Shown here piece after piece: positions 23,850 to 36,584 of a stretch of DNA of 64,000 nt. The position numbers and the translations under genes are program-made. Source of the stretch: Macrotrachela quadricornifera (Eukaryota; Rotifera; Eurotatoria; Philodinida; Philodinidae); assembly GCA_022393335.1 (NCBI GenBank), contig JAJEKB010021113.1:152665-216664 (forward strand), written 5' to 3'. The notes under the pieces are model-generated. The model did not search any database and was not told where the DNA came from. It saw only the letters and a program-made list of their open reading frames with translations. How positions within the stretch are numbered: the stretch's first letter is position 1; the number at the start of each line of letters is the position of its first letter.

Positions 23850-25596
23850 AAGGGTGTGGCATAAGTTCTGATCCCCTCATGCAGTATATGTATACTAGAT
23901 GTCTAGATCTAATCTATGCTAGAATTTCAGCTTTCTACTTCTTATTGTTACCGAGATATAAAAATTACCAAAATAAAAAAATCGACATATTTTCAGAAAT
24001 ACTTGAGTATATCTTTAACACTTCATTATAATGTCTCATCAAAAGTAGTGCTCGAAAACAGTTTTACAAATCGAAATTTCTTTTAAACAATTAAAAGAAA
24101 CATTTATCAATGGTTATACTATTTCTTCTCCATCATGATCTATCACTAGCTTTAGTCGATCAGGTATTCCTTCCATTATTTGACAACATTTTTTTCACAG
24201 TAAATGTTCTCCAACGTTGTGCTACTTGATCTTCCAAATCGAAATCATTATTAAAATGTAATCCTCTCAGCTTTTCTTTAATTACACCCACACTTTTTCA
24301 ATCGGCTAAATATCAACTAATTTTGCATCACCTAATTCGGAATGAATACGTTCGTCAAATAAAGAATCAACAGTATTCTTCCCAATCATCGTCTTGTATT
24401 TGCTATCTTGACCATGTTGAAAGATCAGCATCACATCAATATTTTCAAATACTTGTTTTATTGCTGGTGCCACTTATATTTAAAATTTTGTATACAAATC
24501 ACTTGTTAAATACATTTATTTGCTCTTTTTTACTTGTAATTGTTGTCGATGTAACTATTTTGTAAAACTAATTGGTCCATGAGCAGGAATAAGTCCATAT
24601 GATGGTGCATTGATTAAAACTGATGATATAGTTTTATCTTCTTCTGCCCAATTACCATCATTTCTTTTGCTTTGAAATGGTTCTAAAGTAGAATTGTCAC
24701 AAAAATCCGTTTTTACTATTCTATTCCATTTCCATTTATATGCTTCTTTTCTAATTCCAAATTTCATTCTCAATTGTTTAGCACAAACTACTCTTATTTT
24801 ACTATGACTTGTTAATCTTTGAGACTTTTTCGTCTTCAACCATTTTAAGTTTAATTTTCGTGGAGTTTTGTGCACCGTTCGTGGAGAACATTTTATTCCA
24901 TTTCTGTTTAGATCTGATGTTACATTTCTAGTTGAAGCTATTTTTCTCAATCTCATAGATATTTTTCTTTGCTGTTGAAAAGCTACTGTTGATATTGCAG
25001 TAGGACGCCAGGATTTTAGCTGATCGTCGATTGTGTTTCTTGTTAATGTTCTTCTAACCTTTGTAACAAGTTGATGCTTTTTCCATAAGGAAAATTTTTC
25101 ACAGTGTTGGAGAGAAGTTTCAATTTGTATTTTAAAAAGACTGTAATATGATTTAGGGAAACGACAATTATCTACCAACTTACTCAGTCAATATGAGAAT
25201 CATTTTTGTCTTTCCATGTGATTGGTTCACACATTTCGTTGTTTCTGAACATTACGATCAGTAGAGAAAACAGATCATTTTTTTTTTATTCATAACGATG
25301 ATGACACGTAACAGAACATAAGGGTTATACTAGTAAAGCAAAAATTGCTCGGAAGGAACACGTGATAGTAGGAATACAATCTTTTCATTCATATATGTTC
25401 TAAGTATAATGCAGAAATTCTTATTATTTTGGTAATGTTTCTATCTCGGTGACAATAAGAAGTAGAAAGCTGAAATTCTGGCATTGAGTAGATATAGACA
25501 TCTAGTATACATTTATTGTATACATTAGTCTCTTCGACTTCAGGAACTTAAGAAAAAAATATTTCACTAGAGGATCAGAACTTGTGCCACACGCTT
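23850..25596 (-). mobile_element. Tc1/mariner-type transposon, decayed
   Basis: The outer ends match as inverted repeats: TATAAAGGGTGTGGCATAAG at the left and, read inward from the right, TATAAAGCGTGTGGCACAAG. They are flanked by TA/TATA. Subterminal blocks also pair (TTTCAGCTTTCTACTTCTTA near 23930 with its inverted copy near 25455), giving arms well over 100 bp. A broken transposase occupies the middle on the minus strand. Confidence 0.85.
24118..25178 (-). pseudogene. Tc1/IS630-type transposase pseudogene
   Basis: Residues from 25178 show the helix-turn-helix region, then STRNVTSDLNRNGIKCSPRTV, LTSHSKIRVVCAKQ, a KTDF box where the first catalytic Asp (TDE/SDE) is expected, NDGNWAEED, and a degraded WG-x-I-s-x-x-GP block (GLIPAHGPISF). 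The following part is in shifted frames: a degraded Q-D-G box, then DI-stop-PIEKVWV where the family has D-I/L-W-P-I-E-N-x-W, and C-terminal KEKLRG and DLEDQVAQRWRTFT. Two or more frameshifts and a TAG in the third catalytic box show it is dead. Confidence 0.8.
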
Positions 25597-25639
25597 TATA
25601 TTTTCAGTTTATTATCATGTTGTTGTATTATCAGATCGA

Positions 25640-26455
25640 TAGTGATCATTAACATCATCATTATTTTCTCTTACAAGTGTTACAAATAAATATTCAACAT
25701 CTGCACGTTCAATTATCATCGATATGTATTCATTTGATGGAATATCTTTTATTATTTCTTCAATTGTTTTTTCTTGATTACTATCCCAAACACCATATAA
25801 GCGATATTTTTTGCTATTGATGCTGCATGAAATATTTCATCTTCAAGAACACTATTTATATTATTAATATTTATATCTTGTAAGATATATCAATCATCGA
25901 TATATTAAACAATATATGATATATTGAGTAAGATATCTTTCATTGCTAATTTTGTTTTTTCACATAATTGTAAATGACCATTTAATGCAGCAATTGTTAA
26001 TATATCATGTGCTAATATCTGTATATAAAAAAATGAATGATCACAAGCTGTTTTATTAAAAGTTAATAATTTCTTTTTTTCTCCAGCTTGTATGAAAGTC
26101 TAAGATATAAAAAATGAACATTTCATTTTTGTTTTTATTTTTGAAAATTCCACTTACAATTTTATTCTTTTGTTTCAATTTTAATACTTTTCTCTGCACA
26201 ATCATGAAAATCATCAAATAATTTTTTTACATTCTTCAATATGTTTTGTTTCTTCTTTCTTAACGAATTGCACTTTATTCGAGTAATTAAATGTTTGACT
26301 TATTGATTTAATCTCATCTAAAACATATTGAATTTCATCGTCCTGGAAATAGAAATTAACATTATTAATGACTACATTCTTTTATACTGACCTGCTTCAA
26401 ATGATGGATAATCTTGTAAAATATTGCGACCGATGTAGATTTTTTACTCATCTAA
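25640..26455 (-). pseudogene. Unrecognised broken gene, helical
   Basis: Coding-like pieces separated by credible short introns read on the minus strand: an opening MSKKSTSVAIFYKIIHHLKQ, DDEIQYVLDEIKSISQTF, KKLFDDFHDCAEKSI (after a frameshift in an A-run), LAHDILTIAALNGHLQLCEK, VLEDEIFHAASIA and YGVWDSNQEKTIEEI. The pieces look alpha-helical. Frameshifts and a stop near 25900 break it. I do not recognise the family. Confidence 0.4.
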
Positions 26456-27219
26456 ACAACAGAATAAAAATGGTCGACAATATGGTGAATTTATATTAAA
26501 AAAAAGACAAATATCTTTTTATATTTAAATTAAAAGTAAAACAAAAATGTGAAGTATTCTAATTTTGTTTTTGTTTTGATGTACCTAATCGTTTAGTTTA
26601 TTATTACTCAGATCGAACTCACTTTGTCGGATTCGATACGATCCGATTGTCGGATCGAATCACCTGGATATATATCATGAATGGTATGTGTTGATATTGT
26701 GTATAGATAATTTTATCAAAATATATTTTCAAATAATTATTTATATCAAACATCATAAATAATATATCAATAAATAACTGCTTTAAATCTTTTAACTGTA
26801 TAATATGATTTTTTCTTCTGTTTTGTTACATTTGAATTTCTAAAATAATAAATTTAATTTATTTCAAATAAAAAAAATGTCTTTTTGTTTTACTTTTACA
26901 TATTCGATATATTAACTACATCATAGAATGTATCTATATCAATTTTTCATCATTATTTCCTTCTGGTTGAATTACTTTTGATTGATTAAATATTCCACTA
27001 TAAAGAAAAGTGTAAATACAACTTTTATAAAAATATATATTGGTATAATTATTAAAACTCTAACATAAATTATTTTTATCGTTTAATAAGTTTCCATTTA
27101 ATTGATTTGGAAAACATTGTGTTTTTAATTAATTTTTTACAAAAAAACTTTTCAAGTAACTATGAGATCACTTAACACTTTCTATCAACTATTCAATCAA
27201 CAATCATAAATAGCAATGT

Positions 27220-28740
27220 ATTGAAAATGAAAGTAAAAGATTATTTTGACAAATTAGAAGTCACAATGGGTAATATGGAAAAAATTGTATTTGTTTTTTT
27301 TTATTCATAAATTTCAATTCTTAAATTACATATACAAACATGAAGTTTTATATAAATCATTACTGAAAAATACTGCAAGTGAATACGACATAAAATGGTT
27401 TGAATATTTCATAGTCAAAAGACAAATATGAAATCCAAATGATCACAATCATCGCAAGACATTACTTGAAGACTGGAACAATCATCGGATAGTTAATAGC
27501 CAGAAATTTACAGATATTTTGATGGCAACTGACAAATTACTAGAGGCTTTTGATAACTGAATTATTATTAATATAATCTTCTTTTTTTGTTTTTAGAATG
27601 TATATTTGATGTGATTAAAGATGGTCTTATAAATTTTTAACATGAACTTTTTCGTATTTAATTTAACAAAGAATCTGATAAAAAATATTCGAGTCAGTCA
27701 AATGAAGATATACGGAAAGACATAGGAAATAAGAATAATCCATTATATAAATTAAATGAAATTAATAAACAATATTATAATAAAAGTATGATTGTAAATG
27801 GTCTTATTTGATTCTTAGAAAATACAATATTAATTGATATGAATCATTTAATGCATAATATAATGCATGATAATCTGATACAATCATCGTTGATTCATTC
27901 TTCTTTAATTGAAAATTCTTTTCAAACATTACTTATTGATAGTAAAATTATTAAACAACTATATAATTTAAAAAGAGAATTTAATAAAAATGATTTTGAA
28001 TCTATTCAAAATTCAAATACAGATGAATGTCAAAGTGGACAACATCAAAATGACTTTTATTTGTGGAATTTTATGGAAGAAGAAAAAATATACTTAATTC
28101 TGAAATGTTAACAGATTTGGCAAATACAACAATGTAGAACATAATTCAAATCATGGAAAGTGTTACATTATGCATAGAAAATTACTGTCAAAATACATGT
28201 GACAAAAAATTCTATTGTTGTCTTCTTGAAAATATGAAAAAATAATTTAGTTAAAAACAATTTTTTTTCTTTTCAAATACCCAAAGAAATTAAAAAAAAT
28301 TGAACCATTTGTCGACTGACTCAATCTAATTTTTTCATTATTTATATGCCAACATTTCTTCAAACATAAATAAGAACATAAAAGTAAGTTTAATTCGTTT
28401 CTTATCGATGACGCATATATATGTCTAATAAATTCTTTCTATACTATTCTTTTTACATAGATTTAAAAGTCAATATTACTACTGATGGGATCTAATCAAT
28501 TTGTTTTATGATATTAAAACAAACTGCAGAGATGTTAGATCAATTCATCATTCATCTAAAGATTCTCTGTACTGATACAAAACAGCCATTACATCAACAG
28601 TTGAAACAAATATTACCTGAAAGTTTTCAATACATCATGAATTTAGTATACTAGAAGAGATCAACGGAAAAACAGATCATAATTTTTATTTGCTATCAAT
28701 TTTACAACAAAACAAATCAAAATCATTAGAAATATCGAGA
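27220..28740 (+). pseudogene. Unrecognised broken gene
   Basis: Several stretches have protein-like composition: MKVKDYFDKLEVTM (27228), NTASEYDIKWFEYFIVKRQ, TLLEDWNNHRIVNSQKFTD, an open block 27839-28111 and KQTAEMLDQFIIHLKILC (about 28520). Some are bordered by plausible splice sites. They are interrupted by stops, and no known domain is recognised. Treated as one decayed gene only because the pieces are collinear on one strand. Confidence 0.35.
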
Positions 28741-29392
28741 AAGTAATTTTTTGAAAAGTCTAATTTCCAATATTTGTGTCCTTGTTCATGAATGTCTTCA
28801 AGATCAAATATTAACTTTCGCAAAAGATCGAGTATTGATCTATAATTTCTATTTCTTCTATTTTATCCAAGGCATGTAAATAATTATCATCGATCGTCTG
28901 TATTCTATTTTATAGTAATAAATACTATGTACTCATGTAAATCATAATAGAGAATAAACCTCGATTAATAAAAGTTCGAAGAAAGAAAAAATATAGATGG
29001 ACGTGTCGAATGTATCCATCACGCGCTTTACGATAATCTAGTGGTCTATTCTGCTATAAATATAGACTATAAACGATGTTTCTGTTTCATATATATCTTA
29101 TTCCTTCGAAGATATAAGGTGTACACATCACACATAAAATATCATTGCTGGTGTTCAATTGATCATTTGCTATCGATCAAGAAGAAAAATGAAAAAAATG
29201 GTAAGAATATTTTTCTCTTGTTTGCCCTTATGTTCGTCCATAGTTTTCTTATTCTTCCTTGCCTCCGTATTTTTTTTGCCTTCCAGCGTAAAGCCTTCAA
29301 GGAAAACTTATAGAACGAGAAAATATTGATGGCAGTAACTCAGGAGGTTTAAATCAATATATTATTGTTTGATGATTTGTTTTATTATTTAG
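28741..29392. other. Mostly non-coding; a possible upstream exon
   Basis: At 29190 an ATG opens a short hydrophobic stretch (MKKMVRIFFSCLPLCSSIVF) that could be a signal peptide exon of the gene at 29393, but no phase-consistent splice joins them convincingly. Confidence 0.3.
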
Positions 29393-29774
29393 GCTGATCA
29401 ATCACGAGATGCTCGAATTAATTGGTTGAAAACACTGGTTAACAAAATGGCACCAAATGATCCAGTAAAAGTTGGTGAAGCTTTTCAAATAGTCAATAAA
29501 ATAATCAAGAATTATCATATTAACATACAATTGAACACTCCGGTTGGGTTTTTTTCTTGGTTTTTTAAATATGAGTTTCTCTTTTTAGGCATATCGAGGT
29601 GTCTTAACCAGAGTTGCTGGTATTTCAAGTAGTAATAGTGTGGATGGTGCAAGTACTGCAGACGGTGTCAGAAACGTACTCGGGGGGTGGATTAAGGAGA
29701 TTGATCTCCCTCACCCTCAAGAAAAATGCGAATATCTGAGTCTATGGTTTTTTTTATTTCAAATTGAATTTTGA
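29393..29774 (+). CDS. 3' exons of an unknown protein
   Basis: Exon 29393-29542 follows a TTTATTATTTAG acceptor and encodes 50 residues (beginning ADQSRDARINWLKTL). A 46-bp GT-AG intron leads to 29589-29774, which opens AYRGVLTRVAGISSSNSVDG and ends at TGA. Both exons are in phase 0, which supports the join. The last residues (after WIKEIDL) lose protein-like character, so the reading may run into intron or the gene may be truncated by the repeat element that begins 35 bp later. Upstream exons are not identified. Family unknown. Confidence 0.45.
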
Positions 29775-29865
29775 AGAAAAAACCAACCCTTCACTTTTAC
29801 CATGACAGAGGGACTAGCGGGACTAAGAAATGATTGCACATTTCCAGCAGAACACATCCATTTCA

Positions 29866-30385
<520 letters not shown>

Positions 30386-30461
30386 AGGTATCACATATCC
30401 AGAATATCGCGCATGCTGGAGAAGCGTAGAGAGATGCGAGATATGCCACATTTCCTCTCCG

Positions 30462-30611
30462 CCCTCACCCTCACTCAGAGAGATGTGCTGTGTGTGTCTC
30501 TCCCTCACCCTCACTCAGAGAGATGTACTGTGTGTGTCTCTCCCTCACCCTCACTCAGAGAGATGTGCTGTGTGTGTCACTCCCTCACCCTCACTCAGAG
30601 AGATGCGTGAG
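30462..30611. repeat. 40-bp tandem repeat, about 3.8 copies
   Basis: The unit CCCTCACCCTCACTCAGAGA + GATGTGCTGTGTGTGTCTCT repeats with one or two changes per copy and then decays into GATGCGTGAGATG. It lies in the loop of the foldback-like element. Confidence 0.85.
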
Positions 30612-30877
30612 ATGTCGCATTTCCCTGTGAAGACGGACTTGTGGATAAGACATCTCTAAAGATACGGCATCTCCTGTTGGAACTCTAGGCTAAAAATTAA
30701 AAAAAACTTTTATCTGGAGATGCGGCATCTTTCTACACTTCTCAAGCACGCCCGATTTCCTGGATATATGACACTGCTGAACGAGACTAACGGTTTATGA
30801 AATTGCTATATGCTGTCATCATTTTATACCGATATTCTTCACCCTCATCCTCATCCTCATCATCACCAGGACCATCC

Positions 30878-31428
<551 letters not shown>

Positions 31429-31497
31429 TAAAAAAAGGATACTATATAAATGATATATACCTATACTGAATTCCAGAATTTCTTAGTCCCGTTAGTC

Positions 31498-33836
31498 CCT
31501 TATTTCAAACTGAAATCGAATGACTTTTTTCGGTTAAAATTCAGATTGAAATTAAATAGCCCATTGTATGGAATATCTGGAGGAGGATACGGGTCACTCA
31601 AATTTTACCAACTGAAAAACAGTTTTTCTAGATGGTGGTCGTCCTTGAGAAAATTTCTGGATACGTGCCTGGGTGGTGCAACACTGTTAACCATTCAAGT
31701 GTTAGCTGAAGATATTTTATATCACACAAGTAAATTAAAAATTTTCAAATGTGATTCATGATTCAGTAATAATAATGGTTATATAGTAGCTAAGAGTTCA
31801 ATAATATTCGACAAAAATGATAAATTTAAAAATGTATTTAAAAAAATAAAATTCAAATGTTGGAACTTCACAACTGTATGATGGGAAAAATTGAACTAAT
31901 TATCAATCTGTTTCATCAGATTCAAAATTTAATAATTTCAATAAAACGTAATGAAATGGCACAAATAATTAAATATTTATTGGTACACAAATTTAAATTA
32001 CGTTGTTTATTTTACCCAGGTCGAACAGGCACGGCTGTTTACGACCGTATACGACTGTATACAGTTACAAAGATATACGATCGTATACGGCCGTTTACGA
32101 AGTCCGTAACACTTGACCTGGGTATTTACGCGTTTTAGATATATCTCAAGTATACGCAAACACAATAACGAAAATGATTGAAAACAAAAATTACTTGATG
32201 ATTATTTAATTAAATGTGTTAATCGTAAAACATTTATGGTGGTAAATTATGTAGTGGTTTAAAATTTATTTTATTGTGGTATATAATTAATAATTATCTT
32301 TAAATTAAAAAACAAGTAACGCTCGTCTGAAGACTCGCTCAGCTCTTTCTCGTAGAAATCGTGTTTCTAAACTACCGTCAAACTATTTCTTTATCAAATT
32401 CAAAAACCCAAAGTCAGATTCAAGTTCCTCGACCTCAACTACCTTTAACTAAACTTCATAAAAAACAAATGCTTTTTGTTAAAAATTTGTCGTTTGTTTA
32501 AAAAATGGATCCAAAAAAAATTTCGAAAAACTAACATCAGGTTCGTGTTCCTCGACCCCGATTACCCTTCGGTCAACGCTTATAAAAAATTTTTTTTTTG
32601 TAAAAAAAGTGATCCTTTGTGTAAAAAAATTGATTCTCAAAAGAATTTTAAAAAACTAACATCAGATTCGAGTTCCTCGACTCCGATAACCCTTTGGTGA
32701 AGTTTTATAGAAAATATTGATAAAATGTTTTTTTGACCTCGTGCGGCCATACAAGCAAGCAAACAAACAATTTATATTTCTAAGACTCTTCTCTACGAGA
32801 AAGAGAATAATAATTAGCAATGGTGTTCATCACCCACCACGATGAAATCATCATTTCGTGAAAAAACACCTATTTTCGATGAAAAATACCAAACCTCACC
32901 AATTCCTAACATCAATTGATCAATGCTGATACCACATGATCACCGAACAGCCTTCAGATTCGAAGTCCCCGCATCGAATTACCTCTAGAAATGTCTTTTT
33001 CGAAAAATCGATTTTCGATGTTTTTTTGACCCTGCGGACACACAAGCAAACAAACAATTTATGTTCCTAAGACTCTTCTCTACGAGAAAGAGAACTAAAA
33101 AAACAAAACTGAACGTGATTATATTGTTAATGTTTTTTTTTCTTTTCATCTTTCAAAATAAATGTAACAATTCAAGGCTAATATATTGCTATTAACAGAT
33201 ATAGTTTTATTGATATTTTTTTGTCGTATTGTCTCAAAGAAGATTTTTGTTTTATGGAATTTCATAAAATTCAATTCAGCATATTTTTATTGAAAAACAA
33301 AAAAAAAAAAAACATTTGTTTTTCTCAATATTAGATATTACAATGTTTTGTTCTATTGAATTATTTCAACAATTAATACCATTATAGAAAATTCATAATC
33401 GAATAAGAATAATAGATTTATTTTGAAGATAAAATATATGGTCACCCATATCCTCGAAATCGATAAAAAATTGTTGATTAATTGCGTTTCATCGAAACGA
33501 TAATCGTGCGCTTAAATGCGATAAATCATCAATTTTTTTCCAGTCTGTTCGATATTTTTCACGATAAATCGCGATTATCTAGCCGGTTTTTTCTTGGTTT
33601 ATACCGATGGTTTCTACCAATTTGTGCAGTCATTTTAATATTAATTTAAATTAACAAATATTTTTATTAATAAAAATGAATGATAAGTCTTGTACATTAG
33701 AAGAGTATATTAAGCAATATATTTGTTCAACATCAATTTTTATTTATAATACGAAACTTAGAAGGAAAAACTGAATGAAACAAGAAACCTAGCTCTTAAA
33801 ATTTTCGTTGTAAACAGATTTATAACTATACATTAG
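31498..33836. repeat. Intergenic with a small MITE and dispersed repeats
   Basis: 31498-32024 shows no gene. At 32311-32420, 32540-32811 and 32940-33095 are inverted copies of the repeat family seen at 14-18 kb: AACAAGTAACGCTCGTCTGA + AGACTCGCTCAGCTC at 32310, GTTCCTCGACCCCGATTACC at 32547, and CAAGCAAACAAACAATTTAT + AAGACTCTTCTCTACGAGAA twice (32752 and 33040). 33110-33836 is AT-rich without structure I can name. Confidence 0.6.
32025..32122. mobile_element. 98-bp TA-flanked MITE
   Basis: Bounded by TA on both sides, with ends CCCAGGTC and GACCTGGG. The interior is rich in (C/T)GTATACGA-type words (GACCGTATACGACTGTATAC and an inverted CGATCGTATACGGCCGTTTACG), so it folds into a hairpin over most of its length. 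Confidence 0.65.
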
Positions 33837-34432
33837 TCAATTAGCATATGATTGCGCTTTAGTATTTTCGATAGGAACAGCTGCTAAGTAATGTTCCTCT
33901 TTGTTTATTGTTTGTTGTGGATAGATTGAAGCTTGAATATGTATTTGTTCTAATTCGTTTCTAACAAACATTTTTCCCGATGTATCATCGAAGAATTAAG
34001 TAGATAGAAACATCAAAATATATCGAATTGGATTTAATCGATTAGATGATAGCAAAATAAAACAAAAGTTATTTTTTTTTACTAAATACAGATTTAATGA
34101 ATTAGAAAAATACGTTGCTTATCTCATGTAGATCTGAAAAGTGAAATAAATTTTTGATATTTCTTACATGTCTAGGTTCAGAAATACGATATTAAACGAC
34201 TGATATTTTCATCGTATAAGACGCTTCTAAAGTCATAATTTAGGTGGCATGTAAGCGACCGTGCATTTTCAACCTGGATCTGTTTGATTTATTGGAAAAT
34301 TCATTTTATTTAAATGATTAGCAGTGGACTCTTGTAACAGTTTTTTCTGCTTATTAATAAGGTGATCCATTTGTTGTTGAATACGTTGACGACAACGTTT
34401 GTTTTGATAATATCAATAGATTCTCAAACGTA
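33837..34432 (-). pseudogene. Unrecognised broken gene
   Basis: Two coding-like blocks lie on the minus strand: 34430-34232 (NKRCRQRIQQQMDHLINKQ, then FPINQTDPG, stop, KCTVAYMPP) and 33990-33837 (DDTSGKMFVRNELEQIHIQA ... ENTKAQSYAN, stop). The in-frame TGA after DPG probably replaces a Trp codon. The first block looks like a coiled coil. No domain recognised. Confidence 0.4.
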
Positions 34433-35605
34433 TTTCAACTCCATAATACTATACTGTAGACTTGTTTTCTAAAATAAATTAAAAATAATCAAATATAATA
34501 CTAAAAACAAACTGGACTCTGTTAAGTTGTAGTGCCGAAGCTTGACTCCATTTTAAAACCAGCTCGAGTTCTCTAATGTTTGAAATCGCAAAGAAATTTG
34601 GAACAGACGAACACACAGGTTTTGACTACGAATTTTGAGGTAGGTTCAATGTTTAGAGCTGAAATTTTGACTGTGTGATGCCCTATCCAGAATACACCTG
34701 TGTGAAAATTTCATCAATATTGCATGATCAAAAGCAAAAATTAATTTTAGGATGGAGAGGAGCCGTGAAGACTTATGAATTCTTCCATAGGATAGACCAG
34801 GATGACTTGTGGGTACCATCATTCAAAAGAAAATATGAATATTTAAAGTAAATGATAAAGGTACCTATGATACAGTTTCGTATATAAAAGTTGTGCCTCT
34901 TGGACTTCATGTACTTCCTTCGTTGATCAATCCTAAATTAGATAGAAAAGCATGAAAAAATAGCAAAATCAAACTTCTCATCATTTGGCATGTAATCGAT
35001 TAAAATCAGTTGATCTTGAACTTTTTAAAGTTATACAACTCATGCATGAATACACAAAAAATGAGAGATAGGCTAGTCAAAGTTTGTTACCAACTGATTT
35101 TACAATGTTTTATACAGTTAAACGAACCAAAAAACTCAGATTAATTTGACAATAATCAAGAATAATCGTGATTTTTAATTAAATATTTTCACTGAGTTAT
35201 GTGTGAATGTTTGTTGAAAACAAAGTCTGTGACTTAATTCATCGCATCAGCTCTAATGAGTTTACTAAGACACATTGCTCATATTAAATATAAACTATTA
35301 AAGAAATTTCATCCATTGCTCGAACAATGATATTTTAATATGTGAATGATATTGAATTATTGAATTGCAAAACTTTCGATATAAAGTATTCGAATAATTT
35401 TTTTATTTAATCTTAGTATCTAAAATTAACTTTAAATTACTAACAAATGCATGCACTATCTTAATTTAATTTTTCATTGTATATAAATCTAATCGAATTC
35501 AGATGATAATTAAAAATATATGTAAACCATTTTTTTTTCTGTCTTTATAACTAGTACATGATATAAATAACAAAGACAAAAGATAAAAAACGAACAATTG
35601 GTGAA
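34433..35605. other. Intergenic, no recognisable gene
   Basis: A block at 34600-34730 with GAGCTGAAATTTTGACTGTGTG recalls the GAGCTGAAATTTTG motif at 4290, so it may be a diverged copy of the same dispersed repeat. The rest up to 35605 is AT-rich 5' sequence of the next gene. Confidence 0.4.
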
Positions 35606-36424
35606 ATGTCGTATTCTCAATTGATCAATTTATCAATTATACTCGTATTAATAAATTATTCTTATGAATTCAATATACAAAATAATAATAAACAACGTCG
35701 TATTCGTGATATGTCATTAAAAAGTGACACACAAAATGTTTTAAATAAAGTTCTTACTGATCAAAAACAATTTGAAGATCAAATAAAAAAATTTATTCAA
35801 GATGATAGAGATAATATGGATAAAATAACTCAAAATATAATGATAGCTGCTGATCGAATGGCAGCAGCTGGTTCAAAAGATATAATAAGTGTTACACAAT
35901 GGACTAGTATTCAAGGTGAACTTCGTCAAGGTATTAATTTAATTATTGCAGCTTATAGAAGATACATTAATTTACATCGACAAGTATGTGAATCTATTGA
36001 AAATTTTGCTAAAGATATTATTAGTAAATATGAAACTGAACTAGCTGCTATTGATCAAATGACAGCACCAACTTCAACAACGAGTAATATTGATACAGGT
36101 AGTCCAGAATGGACTAGATTTATGGAGAAATTTTCTCAAATGTTATTATATGCAAGAGCTCATCAACAAACTCTTAGAACTGCTACTGATTGTACTGCAG
36201 ATTTAATGACACATACATTGACCCATCAATCAGTTATAATGAATCCAGTACCTGCTACAACTGTCATTCGTATAACTAATCCAGGATATACTCAGTATGG
36301 TACCGATAGTTTTACTATTCCTTGCAATGATGTTACTCAATATAATGGTTATCAAAGCTGTTCAAATGGTATTGTTGCTGCAACACAAGGATATGCTAAT
36401 ACCATATGTCAATGCACTATGTAA
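35606..36424 (+). CDS. Secreted helical protein, unknown family
   Basis: Single exon, 272 aa. The N-terminus has a hydrophobic stretch (INLSIILVLINYSYEF), a likely signal peptide, then a basic Lys/Arg patch (NKQRRIRD). Residues 40-200 are predominantly alpha-helix-forming with heptad-like spacing (FEDQIKKFIQDDRDNMDKI; GELRQGINLIIAAYRRYINL), suggesting a helical bundle or coiled coil. The C-terminal 70 residues are different: Thr/Asn-rich with Cys residues ending in ICQCTM. ATG 35606 is the first in frame and puts the hydrophobic segment at the N-terminus. It is intronless, unlike most of its neighbours. I do not recognise a family; a bdelloid-specific secreted protein is the likeliest reading. 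Confidence 0.7.
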   Translation: MSYSQLINLSIILVLINYSYEFNIQNNNKQRRIRDMSLKSDTQNVLNKVLTDQKQFEDQIKKFIQDDRDNMDKITQNIMIAADRMAAAGSKDIISVTQWTSIQGELRQGINLIIAAYRRYINLHRQVCESIENFAKDIISKYETELAAIDQMTAPTSTTSNIDTGSPEWTRFMEKFSQMLLYARAHQQTLRTATDCTADLMTHTLTHQSVIMNPVPATTVIRITNPGYTQYGTDSFTIPCNDVTQYNGYQSCSNGIVAATQGYANTICQCTM

Positions 36425-36584
36425 AATTAAAAAACTATATTATTAATTCATACATAAATATATAGATCCTATATCTGTTTTTAATCTTATCACTTTAAAA
36501 AATCTTTTCTTTTTTTTTTTGTTTAATTAAATAAAATAAAAACTAATAAATTTTGAATAATAATTTTTATTATTTCAAAGGAAA

